Positions 27,592-36,209 of a stretch of 64,000 nt of DNA are shown here, one piece after another. The notes under the pieces were generated by a model. It was not told the DNA's origin, ran no database searches, and was given only the letters and a program-made list of their open reading frames with translations. Source of the DNA: JAAZAI01 sp050942875 (GTDB lineage Bacteria; Verrucomicrobiota; Kiritimatiellia; RFP12; UBA3636). The DNA lies in the NCBI GenBank assembly GCA_050942875.1, contig JBMNOD010000001.1, positions 49,194-113,193 of the forward strand. The letters are read 5' to 3'. How positions within the stretch are numbered: position 1 is the first letter of the stretch; every line of letters starts with the position of its first letter. The position numbers were made by a program, and so were the translations under genes.

Positions 27592-28784
27592 CACCCGAAG
27601 AAATCCAGAAACGCAAACAAGTGATGGGCCGCTCGATCAAGCTCGGGCACTGCGTGTGCGACCCCGCCAAGCCCTGCCCCTGCCCCCTCTTCCAGGAGAG
27701 GAACGTCTGCCTCTGCGCCGGCGAGCACCTCCCCGTGGACGACGCCGTGCCCGTCAACCTCACCGAACACGTCCGCAGCGCCGGCTGCGCCAGCAAGATC
27801 GGGCAGAAGGATCTCGACATCGTCCTCTCCAAGCTCCCGCAGACGACCGACCCCCGGCTCGTCGTCGGCGCCTCCACCGGCGACGACGCCGGCGTCTTCG
27901 AAATCCGCCCCGGCCTCCTGCTCGTGCAGACGGTGGACGTCTTCACGCCCGGCGTGGACGACCCCTACACGTTCGGCCGCATCGCGGCCTGCAACTCCCT
28001 CAGCGACGTCTACGCCATGGGCGGCACGCCCGTGACGGCGCTCTCCATCATCGGCTTCCCCATCCACACCCTGCCGCACCGCGCCATGCGGGAAATCCTC
28101 AAGGGCGGCCTCGACACCCTCGCCGAAGCCGGCGCGCTCTGCGTCGGCGGCCACAGCGTCAACGACGAGGAAGTCAAGTTCGGCATGGCCGTCACCGGCG
28201 TCGTCGAACGCGACCGCCTCGCCACCAACGCCGGCGCCGAGGAAGGCGACGTGCTCATCCTCACCAAGGCGCTCGGCATCGGCATGATCGCCCTGGCCGG
28301 CCAGCTCGGCCGCGCGACCCCCGCGTCGCAGGCGGCGGCGGCGGAGTCCATGACCACCCTGAACCGCGCCGCCTCCGAAGCCATGATCCGCCATGGCGCG
28401 AAAGCCTGCACGGACGTCACCGGCTTCGGCCTCCTCGGCCACCTCACGCGCATGATGCTCGAAAGCGGCACGGGCGCCGAGATCGACTTCGACGCCCTGC
28501 CCCTGCTCCCCGACGTCATGGCCTACGCCGAAGCCGGCATCTACAGCGGCGCCAACGAACGCAACTCCGCCTTCGTCGAGCCCCACGTCGCCTTCGACCC
28601 CCGCCTGTCCCCCGCGCAGCAAGCCGTGCTCTACGACGCCCAGACCTCCGGCGGCCTCCTCATCCCCATCCGCGCCGACGCCGCCGACGCCCTCCTCCGC
28701 GACCTCCACGCCACCGGCGTCCCCGCCGCCCGCGCCATCGGCCGCGTCACCGCCCCCGGCACCCCGCGCATCGTGGTGAAATGA
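27588..28784 (+). CDS. selD: Selenide, water dikinase SelD with six-cysteine N-terminal extension
   Basis: 398 residues; makes selenophosphate from selenide and ATP. The catalytic loop is SAGCASK with Cys67 and Lys70 (a Cys form, not Sec). Next come GDDAGVFEI, VDVFTPGVDDPYTFGRIAA, NSLSDVYAMGG, and TDVTGFGLLGHL with the Gly-rich ATP/Mg region. About 50 residues precede the usual start, containing Cys22, 24, 30, 32, 41 and 43 as three CxC pairs (one is CPC), which resembles the iron-sulfur cysteine layout of ferredoxin:thioredoxin reductase beta chains. This may be a redox or metal site supplying or protecting reduced selenium. Last gene of the sel operon, coupled by ATGA. Confidence 0.95.
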   Translation: MTPEEIQKRKQVMGRSIKLGHCVCDPAKPCPCPLFQERNVCLCAGEHLPVDDAVPVNLTEHVRSAGCASKIGQKDLDIVLSKLPQTTDPRLVVGASTGDDAGVFEIRPGLLLVQTVDVFTPGVDDPYTFGRIAACNSLSDVYAMGGTPVTALSIIGFPIHTLPHRAMREILKGGLDTLAEAGALCVGGHSVNDEEVKFGMAVTGVVERDRLATNAGAEEGDVLILTKALGIGMIALAGQLGRATPASQAAAAESMTTLNRAASEAMIRHGAKACTDVTGFGLLGHLTRMMLESGTGAEIDFDALPLLPDVMAYAEAGIYSGANERNSAFVEPHVAFDPRLSPAQQAVLYDAQTSGGLLIPIRADAADALLRDLHATGVPAARAIGRVTAPGTPRIVVK

Positions 28785-29068
28785 GGCATAATGCCTCAAA
28801 AACCTTTGTCGCGAACTTTGTCGCTAACCTTGTCGCCCCCCAATATCGTACGAGCACGGCTTCGTCCCCGCCCCGGGGCTTCGTCCCCCCCCAATATCGT
28901 ACGCGCGCGGCTTCGCCCCCCAATATCGTACGCGCTCGGCTTCGCCCCCCAATATCGTACGGGCGGGGCTTCGTCCCCGCCCCGGGGCTTCGCCCCCGCC
29001 CATTCGACCCCGCCTCCCCTCTTGACTCGCGCCCTCTGCGGCGCGTACGCCTCACTCCGCTCCTTGCA
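28785..29068. repeat. Cluster of CCCAATATCGTACG / GGGGCTTCG repeats
   Basis: Four copies of a roughly 30-bp word, CCCCCAATATCGTACG followed by a GC-rich segment ending GGCTTCG, lie at about 28838-28975. They are interleaved with GGGGCTTCG-CCCC hairpins. A fifth copy lies at about 30285-30315. No gene; the stretch also holds a run of TTTGTCGC words just after selD. Confidence 0.7.
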
Positions 29069-29296
29069 TCAGCCCCCACCCGAATCTTGAACCGCTTCAG
29101 CCTTTGTGCTCGGCATCGGTTCCGAAGCCGCCTGCGGAACAGCTTCCGAGCTTTCCTGTTTCTTCGGATTCAACAGCCAATTGGCGAGCCTCTTTAGATC
29201 GTCGTCGCCATCACTTGTTTTCTTCAGGCCCAGCACCGGATAGAAGCACTCCTTCGTGATCCAGATCAAAAAGAAAAGCGACGCCAAGGGGAACAC
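29069..29296 (-). CDS. Possible small membrane protein or gene remnant
   Basis: A 75-codon frame from GTG 29296. The first 25 residues are hydrophobic (FPLASLFFLIWITKECFYPVLG), then a charged stretch (LKKTSDGDDDLKRLANWLLNP) and a low-complexity Ala/Glu/Pro/Ser tail. The frame stays protein-like for about 20 codons upstream of the GTG (SVAKLATIKLLNGI) with no ATG, so this may be a truncated 3' part of an older gene. It lies in repeat-rich DNA between selD and the palindrome array. Function unknown. Confidence 0.35.
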   Translation of the reverse strand: MFPLASLFFLIWITKECFYPVLGLKKTSDGDDDLKRLANWLLNPKKQESSEAVPQAASEPMPSTKAEAVQDSGGG

Positions 29297-29631
29297 AATG
29301 CCGTTGAGAAGTTTGATTGTCGCGAGTTTGGCGACCGAACTTGTCCACCTCTTTTCGTCGCGCCCTTTTCATCGTTTTCAACAGGTGTGTACCCCTTGCC
29401 ATTCGCTTCCCTACTCGTTCACGTTCCCGTACACGTACCCGTACACGTTCACGGCTCTCCTCCGTCCATGTTTTTCGTGTACGCTGACGTTTACCGCTCC
29501 GCTGGGTGCGGGAACGACGCATGTCGAACACCCTGCCGGGACGGCGGGATCCAGCGTTCCGGCGTCTGGTTCGCCCGGCGTGGGGCGTGTCCCGCCGAGG
29601 ACGGCGGTCTCCAGCGGTCTCCGCGGGCAAT

Positions 29632-29921
29632 GGCAAAGGGGCGCGGGTTTTCCAACCCGTGGCAAAGGGGCGCGGGTTTTCCAACCCGTGGCAAAGGGGC
29701 GCGGGTTTTCCAACCCGTGACAAAGGGGCACGGGTTTTCCAACCCGTGACAAAGGGGCGCGGGTTTTCCAACCCGTGGCAAAGGGGCGCGGGTTTTCCAA
29801 CCCGTGACAAAGGGGCGCGGGTTTTCCAACCCGTGACAAAGGGGCGCGGGTTTTCCAACCCGTGACAAAGGGGCACGGGTTTTCCAACCCGTGACAAAGG
29901 GGCACGGGTTTTCCAACCCGT
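29632..29921 (+). repeat. Ten tandem 29-bp palindromic units
   Basis: Ten head-to-tail 29-bp units, each GGCAAAGGGGC then CGGGTTTTCCAACCCG, which folds as a 6-bp stem with a TTCC loop. Only two positions vary between units (G/A before the CAAAGGGG and G/A before the CGGG). An eleventh, detached copy follows at about 29946-29967, then a CACGGACAGGAATGTCCGTG hairpin. There are no spacers, so it is not a CRISPR array. Single copies of the same hairpins occur near 23525-23582. Confidence 0.9.
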
Positions 29922-30486
29922 GAATAGTTAAAGGCCAAACTCCAGGCACGGGTTTTCCAACCCGTGAACGACCACGGACAGGAATGTCCGTGCCCCTGGT
30001 TCTGCTGCGCCCCGCGCCTCGGCGCGGGCGAGCGGCGGCTCGCCGGGACGGCGTCGCCCCACCTCCGAAGCGCGCCCCGCGCCGGAGCGCGGGCGAATCG
30101 GCGAAGGCTATAAAACGCGGCGAGGACGCCGCGTCCACCGCGCGACGCGAAATCAATGATCCGTCCTATCCGTCCAAGCCGTCCGACCACCTTGCCGCAA
30201 GCCGTCCACTGCGTCCACCCAAACCCACCCAGAAAAAGGACGGCGCCTTTCTGTGTCGCCTTGTCGCATAAAGAGCTTTGTCGCCCCCCAATATCGTATG
30301 GGCGGGGCTTCGCCCCCCATTCAGAAGCCGCCCCAACGGGGCGTGGCATCTCGCTCTCGGTCGCCAGACGCACAGCGATGACGACAGGCAATTCTTCTCC
30401 CGTCTGTTCGCCGGCCTCCATTCCAGATCAAGCGCCTTCGTTGAAATAGACATGCAACCCGTCTTTGCCGGTTCGCCGCCGGCCTT
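29922..30486. other. Gene-free spacer after the palindromic array
   Basis: Contains a detached hairpin copy, a GC-rich stretch with GCGCCCCGCGCCTCGGCGCGGGCG-like inverted words, one AATATCGTATGGGCGGGG repeat near 30292, and no plausible coding frame. Apparent frames through the array are artefacts of the 29-bp period. Confidence 0.6.
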
Positions 30487-31194
30487 TCATCTGCTCATGG
30501 CCGAGGCGACAAACGTGACGTTGCCCTCAAGCACCCCCAGGGGCAGGGGGCCGCCATGCCCCATGCCGGCCACCTCGACGTATTCAACATTCAACCGATG
30601 CTCACGCATGGCAGCCACCATCTTGTCGCTGTGGTGGCGCTTGGACACGGCCTTGTCCTTGCCGCCATGGATGATCCGGTACGGAATGTCCGGCATGGCG
30701 GCCACTTGCTGCAAAGGGGAATGCTCGGCAAGACAGCGGCTCATGCTCTCCGGATAGCCTCGGAACGCGTGCCACAGCGTTGGCGGCAGGTCCGGGCGCT
30801 CATGGAAGTGATGCTTCAGGTCGCACACGGGGCAGTTGGCCAGACATGCGCTCACGGGGCGTTTCGCGTATCGGGTGTAGAGAAGGCTGCCTTGGCCGCC
30901 CATGCTGCCTCCCGTGCAGACCAGGGGAATGCCGTCCGCCAGCCCATACGCGGAATAGACGGCATCCACCAATTCATCGATCATCGTTCGCGCTTGCCGG
31001 TTCATCCAGGACCAGGGGCCGTAATACGGGTGGACGACCAGCCCCCCGGCGCGCCCCCACTCGAGCTCCTCCGTGCTGGGGCCGCTCTTCAGCCCGCCGC
31101 CCAACCCGTGGAAGGCGAGGACCACCCCTTTGATCCTTCCCCCGACACAGTCCTCGCCCAGCCATGCGATTTCCTTGATGCGCTTCATGTTCAT
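30487..31194 (-). CDS. Alpha/beta hydrolase, prolyl-oligopeptidase/dienelactone-hydrolase-like
   Basis: 235-residue hydrolase. The oxyanion-side HG motif is FHGLGGG; the nucleophile is Ser97 in CTGGSMGGQGS, with acid Asp180 (IIHGGKDKAVS) and His213 (VAGMGHGG). There is no signal peptide, so it probably acts in the cytoplasm on an ester or small peptide. It starts 11 nt after the stop of the Pmp-like gene and may be co-transcribed with it. Met3 at 31188 is an alternative start. Confidence 0.85.
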   Translation of the reverse strand: MNMKRIKEIAWLGEDCVGGRIKGVVLAFHGLGGGLKSGPSTEELEWGRAGGLVVHPYYGPWSWMNRQARTMIDELVDAVYSAYGLADGIPLVCTGGSMGGQGSLLYTRYAKRPVSACLANCPVCDLKHHFHERPDLPPTLWHAFRGYPESMSRCLAEHSPLQQVAAMPDIPYRIIHGGKDKAVSKRHHSDKMVAAMREHRLNVEYVEVAGMGHGGPLPLGVLEGNVTFVASAMSR

Positions 31195-31205
31195 GCGGCA
31201 AAGGC

Positions 31206-33023
31206 TCAATGCACGATGATGATGCCGCCCCACTCCGGCACAAACTCGTAGGCTCCGATGTCCGCAACCGCCGAGACCACGTCGGGGCGCGGGAACCCGC
31301 GGGCGTCGGTCGCCACGCCGGGCGTCGGCCCGCCGCGGTCGCGCAACACGCTCCCGAGGCCGAACGCCATCGTCTGCGGACGCGTGCCGTCGGGATGCGT
31401 CGTCTGCGTGTCGTTGTCCGCCGGCGGCGACAGCTTGAGCGACGCCTCCGTGCAGTCGTACAGGTTGTTGGCGTAGGCGCCCGCCGCCAGCTTCGTGAAG
31501 CCGGTCTCGGCCTCCGAGATCGCCGAGTGGCCCAAGGCCAGGATCGCCCCGCGGAGATCGTCCGTGGCGCCCGAATGGGTCGTGTTGAAGGCCACGACCG
31601 TGCTGTTGATCGAAACCAGCGAGAACGCGGTGCTGTTGACGTAGACGGCCGCGTCGCTGGTGCGGTTCGAGACGATCGTGCAGAAGTCCAGGTTCACGCA
31701 GCCGTTCGTGTTGTTGACGTAGATCACGCCGCGACGGTGGCCGCTGGCGGCGTTCGTGCCGGCCGCGTTGTCGAAGAACGTGCAGTTCGTGAAGCCGACC
31801 ACGTTGGTCGCGTCCCCGACGCCGACAAACGCCACGGCCGAGTCGCCCATGCCCGTGGAGTTCCGCGTGAACGTGCAGTTGCGGAACCGCGCGGGGTTGT
31901 TGATGCGCATGACGCCGCACACGCGCTCCGCATGGTTCCCGTCGAACGTGCAGTCCCAGACCTCGAGCCCTTCGCCCGGTTCGCCATACGTGCCGAACAC
32001 GCCGGCGTCGCCCAGATCGTCGTTGGTGTTGATGCTGCGGTTGGCCCGGAAGACGCAGTTCGAGAAGAAGCTCAACTGGGGGCCGCGCAACCAGCCCACC
32101 CCGCCGTGGCACCAGTTGGCGGAAGGCTGGTCGGTGTTGCCCTCGAACAGGCAGTCCCGCGCGGTGAGCAGGCCGTTGTACTTGTGGAGGACCCCCCCGC
32201 ATCTCCCGTAGTTGTTCACGAAGGAGCAGCGGAGCATCGCAAAGGGGTTGCGCGTGTAGATCACGCCGCCTTCGGCGGTCGTCCGGTTGTCGACGGCCGT
32301 GCAGTCCTCCATCGCCTGGCCGCCTCTGCCGGTGGTGATGACGCCGCCCCACTTGGCGGTGTTGTTCGTGAAGAAGCACTGGCTGAAAAGAAGGGGACCC
32401 GTGGCGTTGGCGACGCCGCCGTACAAGGTGGCGGCGTTCGCCTCGAACCGGCAGCCGGCAAGGCTGTACCCCAGCGACGCGTTGCCGCCCACGACGCCGC
32501 CGTTCTTCGCCGTGTTGCCGACGAAGACGCAGTTGGTCGCGGCGACCGTCGAGTTGTTGTTGCCGCAGTAGAAGACGCCGCCGTCCGAGTCCAGGGCGCT
32601 GTTGCCCGTGAAGACGCAGTTCGAGAACACCGCGCCCTTGCAGTACGCGACGTAGGCCACGCCGCCGTGCTTGCCACCGGCCGCGCCGTTCGTGAACGCC
32701 AGGTTGTAGCACCCGAGCGTCCGCCCGCCGCCGCCGGAGTAGTACAGCAGCCGGTCCGCGCCCGCGCCCCGGATCGTCGCCCCCGCGCCGAGGCCGACCA
32801 GATCGAGCGACTTGCCGCCCAGCACGAGCTGCGTGACCACGTTCACCACCATGTCTCCCGGAATCAGGATCCGGTCGCCGGACGCCGCCGTCGCCGCCAG
32901 CGCGCGCAGGGTCCCCGCGCCGTCGTCCAAGTCGCTGGTGACCGTCAAGTCCGCGGCCTGCGCCGCCACCACGAACAGCAGGCTCTGCGCCGCCGCCGCC
33001 AAGAAACAAGTCCATCGTGTCAT
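31206..33023 (-). CDS. Exported Pmp-like right-handed beta-helix protein with choice-of-anchor-Q-like C terminus
   Basis: 605 residues with signal peptide (MTRWTCFLAAAAQSLLFVVAAQAAD). The body has many short repeats of the chlamydial polymorphic-membrane-protein type, FxxN followed by GGV: FTGNSALDSDGGVF, FVGNTAKNGGVV, FTNNTAKWGGVI, FVNNYGRCGGVL. Repeats of this kind build a parallel beta-helix used for adhesion or glycan contact. Near the C terminus VVSAVADIGAYEFVPEW matches the end of choice-of-anchor-Q modules, and the final residues are GGIIIVH, the tail motif seen on other exported proteins here. AGGAGG at 33031-33036 fixes the start. No beta-barrel follows, so anchoring must use another route. 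Confidence 0.85.
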   Translation of the reverse strand: MTRWTCFLAAAAQSLLFVVAAQAADLTVTSDLDDGAGTLRALAATAASGDRILIPGDMVVNVVTQLVLGGKSLDLVGLGAGATIRGAGADRLLYYSGGGGRTLGCYNLAFTNGAAGGKHGGVAYVAYCKGAVFSNCVFTGNSALDSDGGVFYCGNNNSTVAATNCVFVGNTAKNGGVVGGNASLGYSLAGCRFEANAATLYGGVANATGPLLFSQCFFTNNTAKWGGVITTGRGGQAMEDCTAVDNRTTAEGGVIYTRNPFAMLRCSFVNNYGRCGGVLHKYNGLLTARDCLFEGNTDQPSANWCHGGVGWLRGPQLSFFSNCVFRANRSINTNDDLGDAGVFGTYGEPGEGLEVWDCTFDGNHAERVCGVMRINNPARFRNCTFTRNSTGMGDSAVAFVGVGDATNVVGFTNCTFFDNAAGTNAASGHRRGVIYVNNTNGCVNLDFCTIVSNRTSDAAVYVNSTAFSLVSINSTVVAFNTTHSGATDDLRGAILALGHSAISEAETGFTKLAAGAYANNLYDCTEASLKLSPPADNDTQTTHPDGTRPQTMAFGLGSVLRDRGGPTPGVATDARGFPRPDVVSAVADIGAYEFVPEWGGIIIVH

Positions 33024-33099
33024 CGTTGTGCCTCCTCGTTGCGCGCCCGTCGGTGCGCGGGGCGCCCTTCGTCCCGCGTCGCCGTCAGACATTGGGGGG

Positions 33100-33129
33100 A
33101 CTATAGCACCAAGCCGCGTCCCATGTCAA
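33100..33129 (-). promoter_or_regulatory. Sigma70 promoter of the Pmp-like gene
   Basis: On the minus strand TTGACA (33124-33129), an 18-nt spacer and TATAGT (33100-33105), close to consensus. The leader before the ATG at 33023 is about 70 nt. The -35 touches the stop codon of the upstream gene, so the Pmp-like gene has its own transcript start. Confidence 0.7.
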
Positions 33130-33819
33130 TCAAACTCGATGTATCGCATTCCACAACCGTCGATCGAACGGCGCCCTCCGCCCGGGGCAGTCCTCCCTCC
33201 GGCACACCTGGCAGCTTCGGAAGTCCGTCTCCGTTGCAAACAGGATTCCAGACACGCTTTTGTTGGGCACCATGAGAAACGAGGGCGTCAGCTCCACGCC
33301 AATGAGGCGCTTGACGTCGCCAAGCAGTGCAAACAGCTCTCGTTGTTGTTCGATCGGCCAGACGTCGGCATCTCCCGATCCGGGATTCATGGCGGCGTGC
33401 CTGGAAAGCAGGTGTCGCGTCTTGAGATGGTCGTTGAGATGGCGGACGGCGCATCGCATGGCGGACGTCTTGATCGCATCCCACCAAAACGCCGCCAGGA
33501 ACTCGTCTTGGGGCAGACGGACCTCGTCCAACTCGCGCCCGCAGGTCGCCACGAATGGGAACACCCGCTCCGCCTTGTCCAAATTCAGCCTCAACGCCCG
33601 GCTTGTGAACGTGACCCCGTCGATCCGCACCGTGTCCTCGCCCTTGGCTTCGATGAACGATTCGACATAGAGCGCCTTGGGCCTGGCGACCTCTCGCGCT
33701 TGCTCCACAAGGTGTTCGAACGTCCTGGCGTCCTCCGTGCGCGGCTCCACATGAACGCGTTTCAACAGCGACTCGACATCGAAATCAACGGGTATGTTCG
33801 TCAGTGCCTTCTTAACCAT
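33130..33819 (-). CDS. Methionine synthase activation-domain-like protein (corrinoid reactivation)
   Basis: 229 residues resembling the S-adenosylmethionine-dependent activation domain of B12-dependent methionine synthase: an alpha/beta region with VFPFVATCGRELDE and the hallmark ELTPSFLMVPNKSVSGILF (SVSG loop). It ends with CQVCRREDC, a three-cysteine cluster seen in stand-alone versions that accompany corrinoid methyltransferases. GGAGGG precedes the ATG at 33819. The next gene upstream is a URO-D-fold protein of the corrinoid methyltransferase type, so the two probably serve one methyl-transfer system, though a repeat element now separates them. No corrinoid-protein gene is in the window. 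Confidence 0.75.
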   Translation of the reverse strand: MVKKALTNIPVDFDVESLLKRVHVEPRTEDARTFEHLVEQAREVARPKALYVESFIEAKGEDTVRIDGVTFTSRALRLNLDKAERVFPFVATCGRELDEVRLPQDEFLAAFWWDAIKTSAMRCAVRHLNDHLKTRHLLSRHAAMNPGSGDADVWPIEQQRELFALLGDVKRLIGVELTPSFLMVPNKSVSGILFATETDFRSCQVCRREDCPGRRAPFDRRLWNAIHRV

Positions 33820-33955
33820 GTCAAAACCCTCCGCTTCCGCCTGCCACTGAATCATCAATTTTGCAGATCACGGAAAATAGACTCTCCAAGGGCTTGAATT
33901 GTAACCCGGCCTTCATGGATTCTCAACAGGAATTTCAAATCGCAAGGCAATGAAT

Positions 33956-34740
33956 GGGTGTGTGTCAGAATCGTAACATGGTTCCTTGAGTTTCCATGAA
34001 ACATGGAGGCTTTCTTGATGCCAAATTCAAAATCAACAGGCACAGTGGACGTGGGAGCGGCAGCCTGCCAGTCCTCACATCCCTCTCTGTGCCCGTGTGT
34101 TTCGATCAAAAACCTCCGCCTGCGCCGCGTCGCCCTTCGCATAGTGAGGAGTGAGAAGAGCGTAGAGCGTAGTTCAGGCCGGGGACGCCCCAGACCCCGT
34201 TACGACCAGCTTTTTGTGCTTCTTGTGGCCATTCCCCGCCCGGCGAAGCCGCCACGGCCGCGCCCCAATTCCGAGTTTCCTTCATGGCCACAAAAAGGCG
34301 CAAAGATTTTCCGTGTGTTCAGATCAAAAAACCTCCGCCTGCGCCGCGTCGCCCTTCGCATAGTGAGGAGTGAGAAGAGCGTAGAGCGTAGTTCAGGCCG
34401 GGGACGCCCCAGACCCCGTTACGACCCGCTTTTTGTGCTTCTTGTGGCCATTCCCCGCCCGGCGAAGCCGCCACGGCCGCGCCCCAATTCCGAGTTTCCT
34501 TCATGGCCACAAAAATACCACAAAAAGGCGCAAAGATTTTCCGTGTGTTTCGCAGTTGAAAAAACCGCCAGGCCCGCCAAGTTTCTTTTCATTTCATTTT
34601 TACCAGAGACACGGAGGCACGGAGGCGTGCAGGGAGGGGCATGGCAGTGAAAACACGCTTCCAAAATCAGAAAGGAACGGCGACGATGCAAGGCACGGCT
34701 CGATTGCAGTGAAAGCACTGCACCAAATTCCCTTCAACCG
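33956..34740 (+). mobile_element. Terminal-inverted-repeat element, copy 3, right end lost
   Basis: The left end GGGTGTGTGTCAGAATCGTAA is intact and the left arm matches copy 2 for about 100 bp. The interior then carries two tandem modules of about 218 bp (34104-34321 and 34322-about 34545). The right arm matches to about 34735 but then diverges, with no GACACACACCC terminus and no copy of the left flank octamer CAATGAAT. The element lies between the activation-protein gene and the URO-D gene. Confidence 0.75.
34104..34545 (+). repeat. Tandem duplication of a dispersed 218-bp module
   Basis: Two head-to-tail units starting GATCAAAAACCTCCGCCTGC. Each comprises three sub-modules: an AACCTCCGCCTGCGCCGCGT part; a GTGAGGAGTGAGAAGAGCGT part running to CCCCAGACCCCGTTACGAC; and a part from CTTGTGGCCATTCCCC to CATGGCCACAAAAA. 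The first and third of these recur in the tandem pair at 63206-63517, and all occur singly elsewhere in the window. Confidence 0.85.
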
Positions 34741-34917
34741 GAATTTCGTGCACCCACCATTGTAGGACATCCCTTTGGAGTTGATGCGAGACCAACCCGT
34801 TGCCGTGCAACGTCCAGAACCCTGAACCTTGAACCCTCGTGCCTTTGCGATCCAACTATTTTGAATCGCACCCTCCCACCTCCCACCTCCCACTTCACCA
34901 GCCGCCAACACCTGTTG
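34741..34917. other. Short gene-free spacer
   Basis: Sequence after the truncated element. It contains a CCCACCTCCCACCTCCCACTT tract near 34870 and nothing that reads as a gene. Confidence 0.5.
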
Positions 34918-36042
34918 TCATCGCGCGTAATTCCACGCCGTCTCCATCAAGACGACATAGTTCTCGAGGAACTGTTCCGAGACGTTTTCGTCGAAGGGTC
35001 CCGCCGTCGGTGAAAGGATGAAGCGTCGATCGCCCGCTTCGTCGAGAAGATCCGTGACGGCCTGCTTCATTTGCATCGGCGTGAAGCGCCGGAAGTCGTC
35101 GTATTGGATGTTGCCGATCAAGGTCATGTTGCTTCCAACGGCATCGAACGCTTCGGACAGGGTGCAGTCTCCCACAGGAGGCGCTTCGATGGTATGAACG
35201 GCATCGGCGCCCATTTCCACGAAATCGGGGAGAAGCTTCTTGATAAATCCGTGGAAGTGCTGGATGGCAAAGGAATTGGCGTCGTGAATTTGGTCGATCA
35301 GGTCTTTGGCAAAGGGGACGATCCACCTCCGAAAGGTCTCGAGCCCCACCATGGGCGGGGCGGCGAGTTCGGATCCCACAAGGAAATAGACATCCGCCAT
35401 CTTTCGTTCAAGGGTGTACTGATAGACTATCTTCTTCTGCTCCTGAAGCCGGCCAAGGAATGCGGCGATCCTTGCCCTCGATTCCTCGTAGAACGAGGCG
35501 ATCGACAGTTCTTCGAGATTCGCCGAATGATAGATCAGATGAATGGGCTCGCCTAGATCGAGCATCATGGATCCCAGATGCGCTGGGAATTCCGACTTCT
35601 CTTTCTCATATTGCGCGGCTTGCGCATCGAGCGCCGCGTAAATGACTTTCTCGTCGGTCTCAACGGGCATGTCGCAGATGGCCTCGAAATCCTCGGGCGA
35701 GTCCAGGAGCTTTTTGTTGACGAGCTCGCCTTTGCGCGTCCCCCTTTCGGACCAAAGGGTCGTCCCGCGGCAGGTCACGGTGTGCCGGACGATTTTCTCA
35801 TCGGCATTGTCGAGTGCCTGCCATTTTTCAACGACATCGCCCGTGCCCCATTTGAGCCTCAAGTTTCGTCGGTTCAGCGTGATCGCATGGCGCTCGGCCA
35901 AGTCTGCAATCCGCCGGTATCCGGGATGCTTGCGCACATCGACATAGTAGCCCGTCGAATGATAGGGGAAAAGCAGCCAGACCGGAATGTGGTCCGCAGG
36001 CTGTCCCCGCAGCGCGGCAAAGAGTCGTTCCCGAGGCGTCAT
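34918..36042 (-). CDS. Uroporphyrinogen-decarboxylase-fold (URO-D) protein, probable corrinoid methyltransferase type
   Basis: 374 residues with the URO-D/MtaA fold. It starts MTPRERLFAALRGQPADHIPVW, the standard opening of this family, and has EPIHLIYHSANLEELSIASFYEESRARI, HFHGFIKKLLPDFVEMGADAVHTIEAPPVGDCTL, and GNIQYDDFRRFTP near the end. Family members of this class transfer methyl groups between a corrinoid protein and a carrier rather than decarboxylate haem precursors. AAAGGGAC before the ATG at 36042 supports that start; 36060 is an alternative. The gene downstream encodes a corrinoid-activation-type protein, in line with methyl transfer. Confidence 0.88.
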   Translation of the reverse strand: MTPRERLFAALRGQPADHIPVWLLFPYHSTGYYVDVRKHPGYRRIADLAERHAITLNRRNLRLKWGTGDVVEKWQALDNADEKIVRHTVTCRGTTLWSERGTRKGELVNKKLLDSPEDFEAICDMPVETDEKVIYAALDAQAAQYEKEKSEFPAHLGSMMLDLGEPIHLIYHSANLEELSIASFYEESRARIAAFLGRLQEQKKIVYQYTLERKMADVYFLVGSELAAPPMVGLETFRRWIVPFAKDLIDQIHDANSFAIQHFHGFIKKLLPDFVEMGADAVHTIEAPPVGDCTLSEAFDAVGSNMTLIGNIQYDDFRRFTPMQMKQAVTDLLDEAGDRRFILSPTAGPFDENVSEQFLENYVVLMETAWNYAR

Positions 36043-36209
36043 GTCGCCTGTCCCTTTCATTGTTCGACGTCCCGCCGCCCGGTGAAGGGCAAACGGAGCC
36101 CATGGGCGCCATGCGCCCCAACCCACCATAATCTTGCCCTGAAGAGAAATTCAAATTGCAGGGACACGGCGGGAACTCCTCACGACGCGCTTCTCTCCTC
36201 TCCAATCCA

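Noticed and set aside
27588..28784. SelD as a selenoprotein
   Set aside because: The catalytic position is encoded by TGC (Cys67), and no in-frame TGA is present in the gene.
29632..29921. Apparent CRISPR array (regular 29-bp repeats with palindromes)
   Set aside because: Units are contiguous with no spacer sequence between them and no cas genes lie nearby.
29411..30421. Long open frames on both strands through the palindrome array
   Set aside because: They arise from the stop-free 29-bp period, which shifts frame by unit, and have no known domain or ribosome site.
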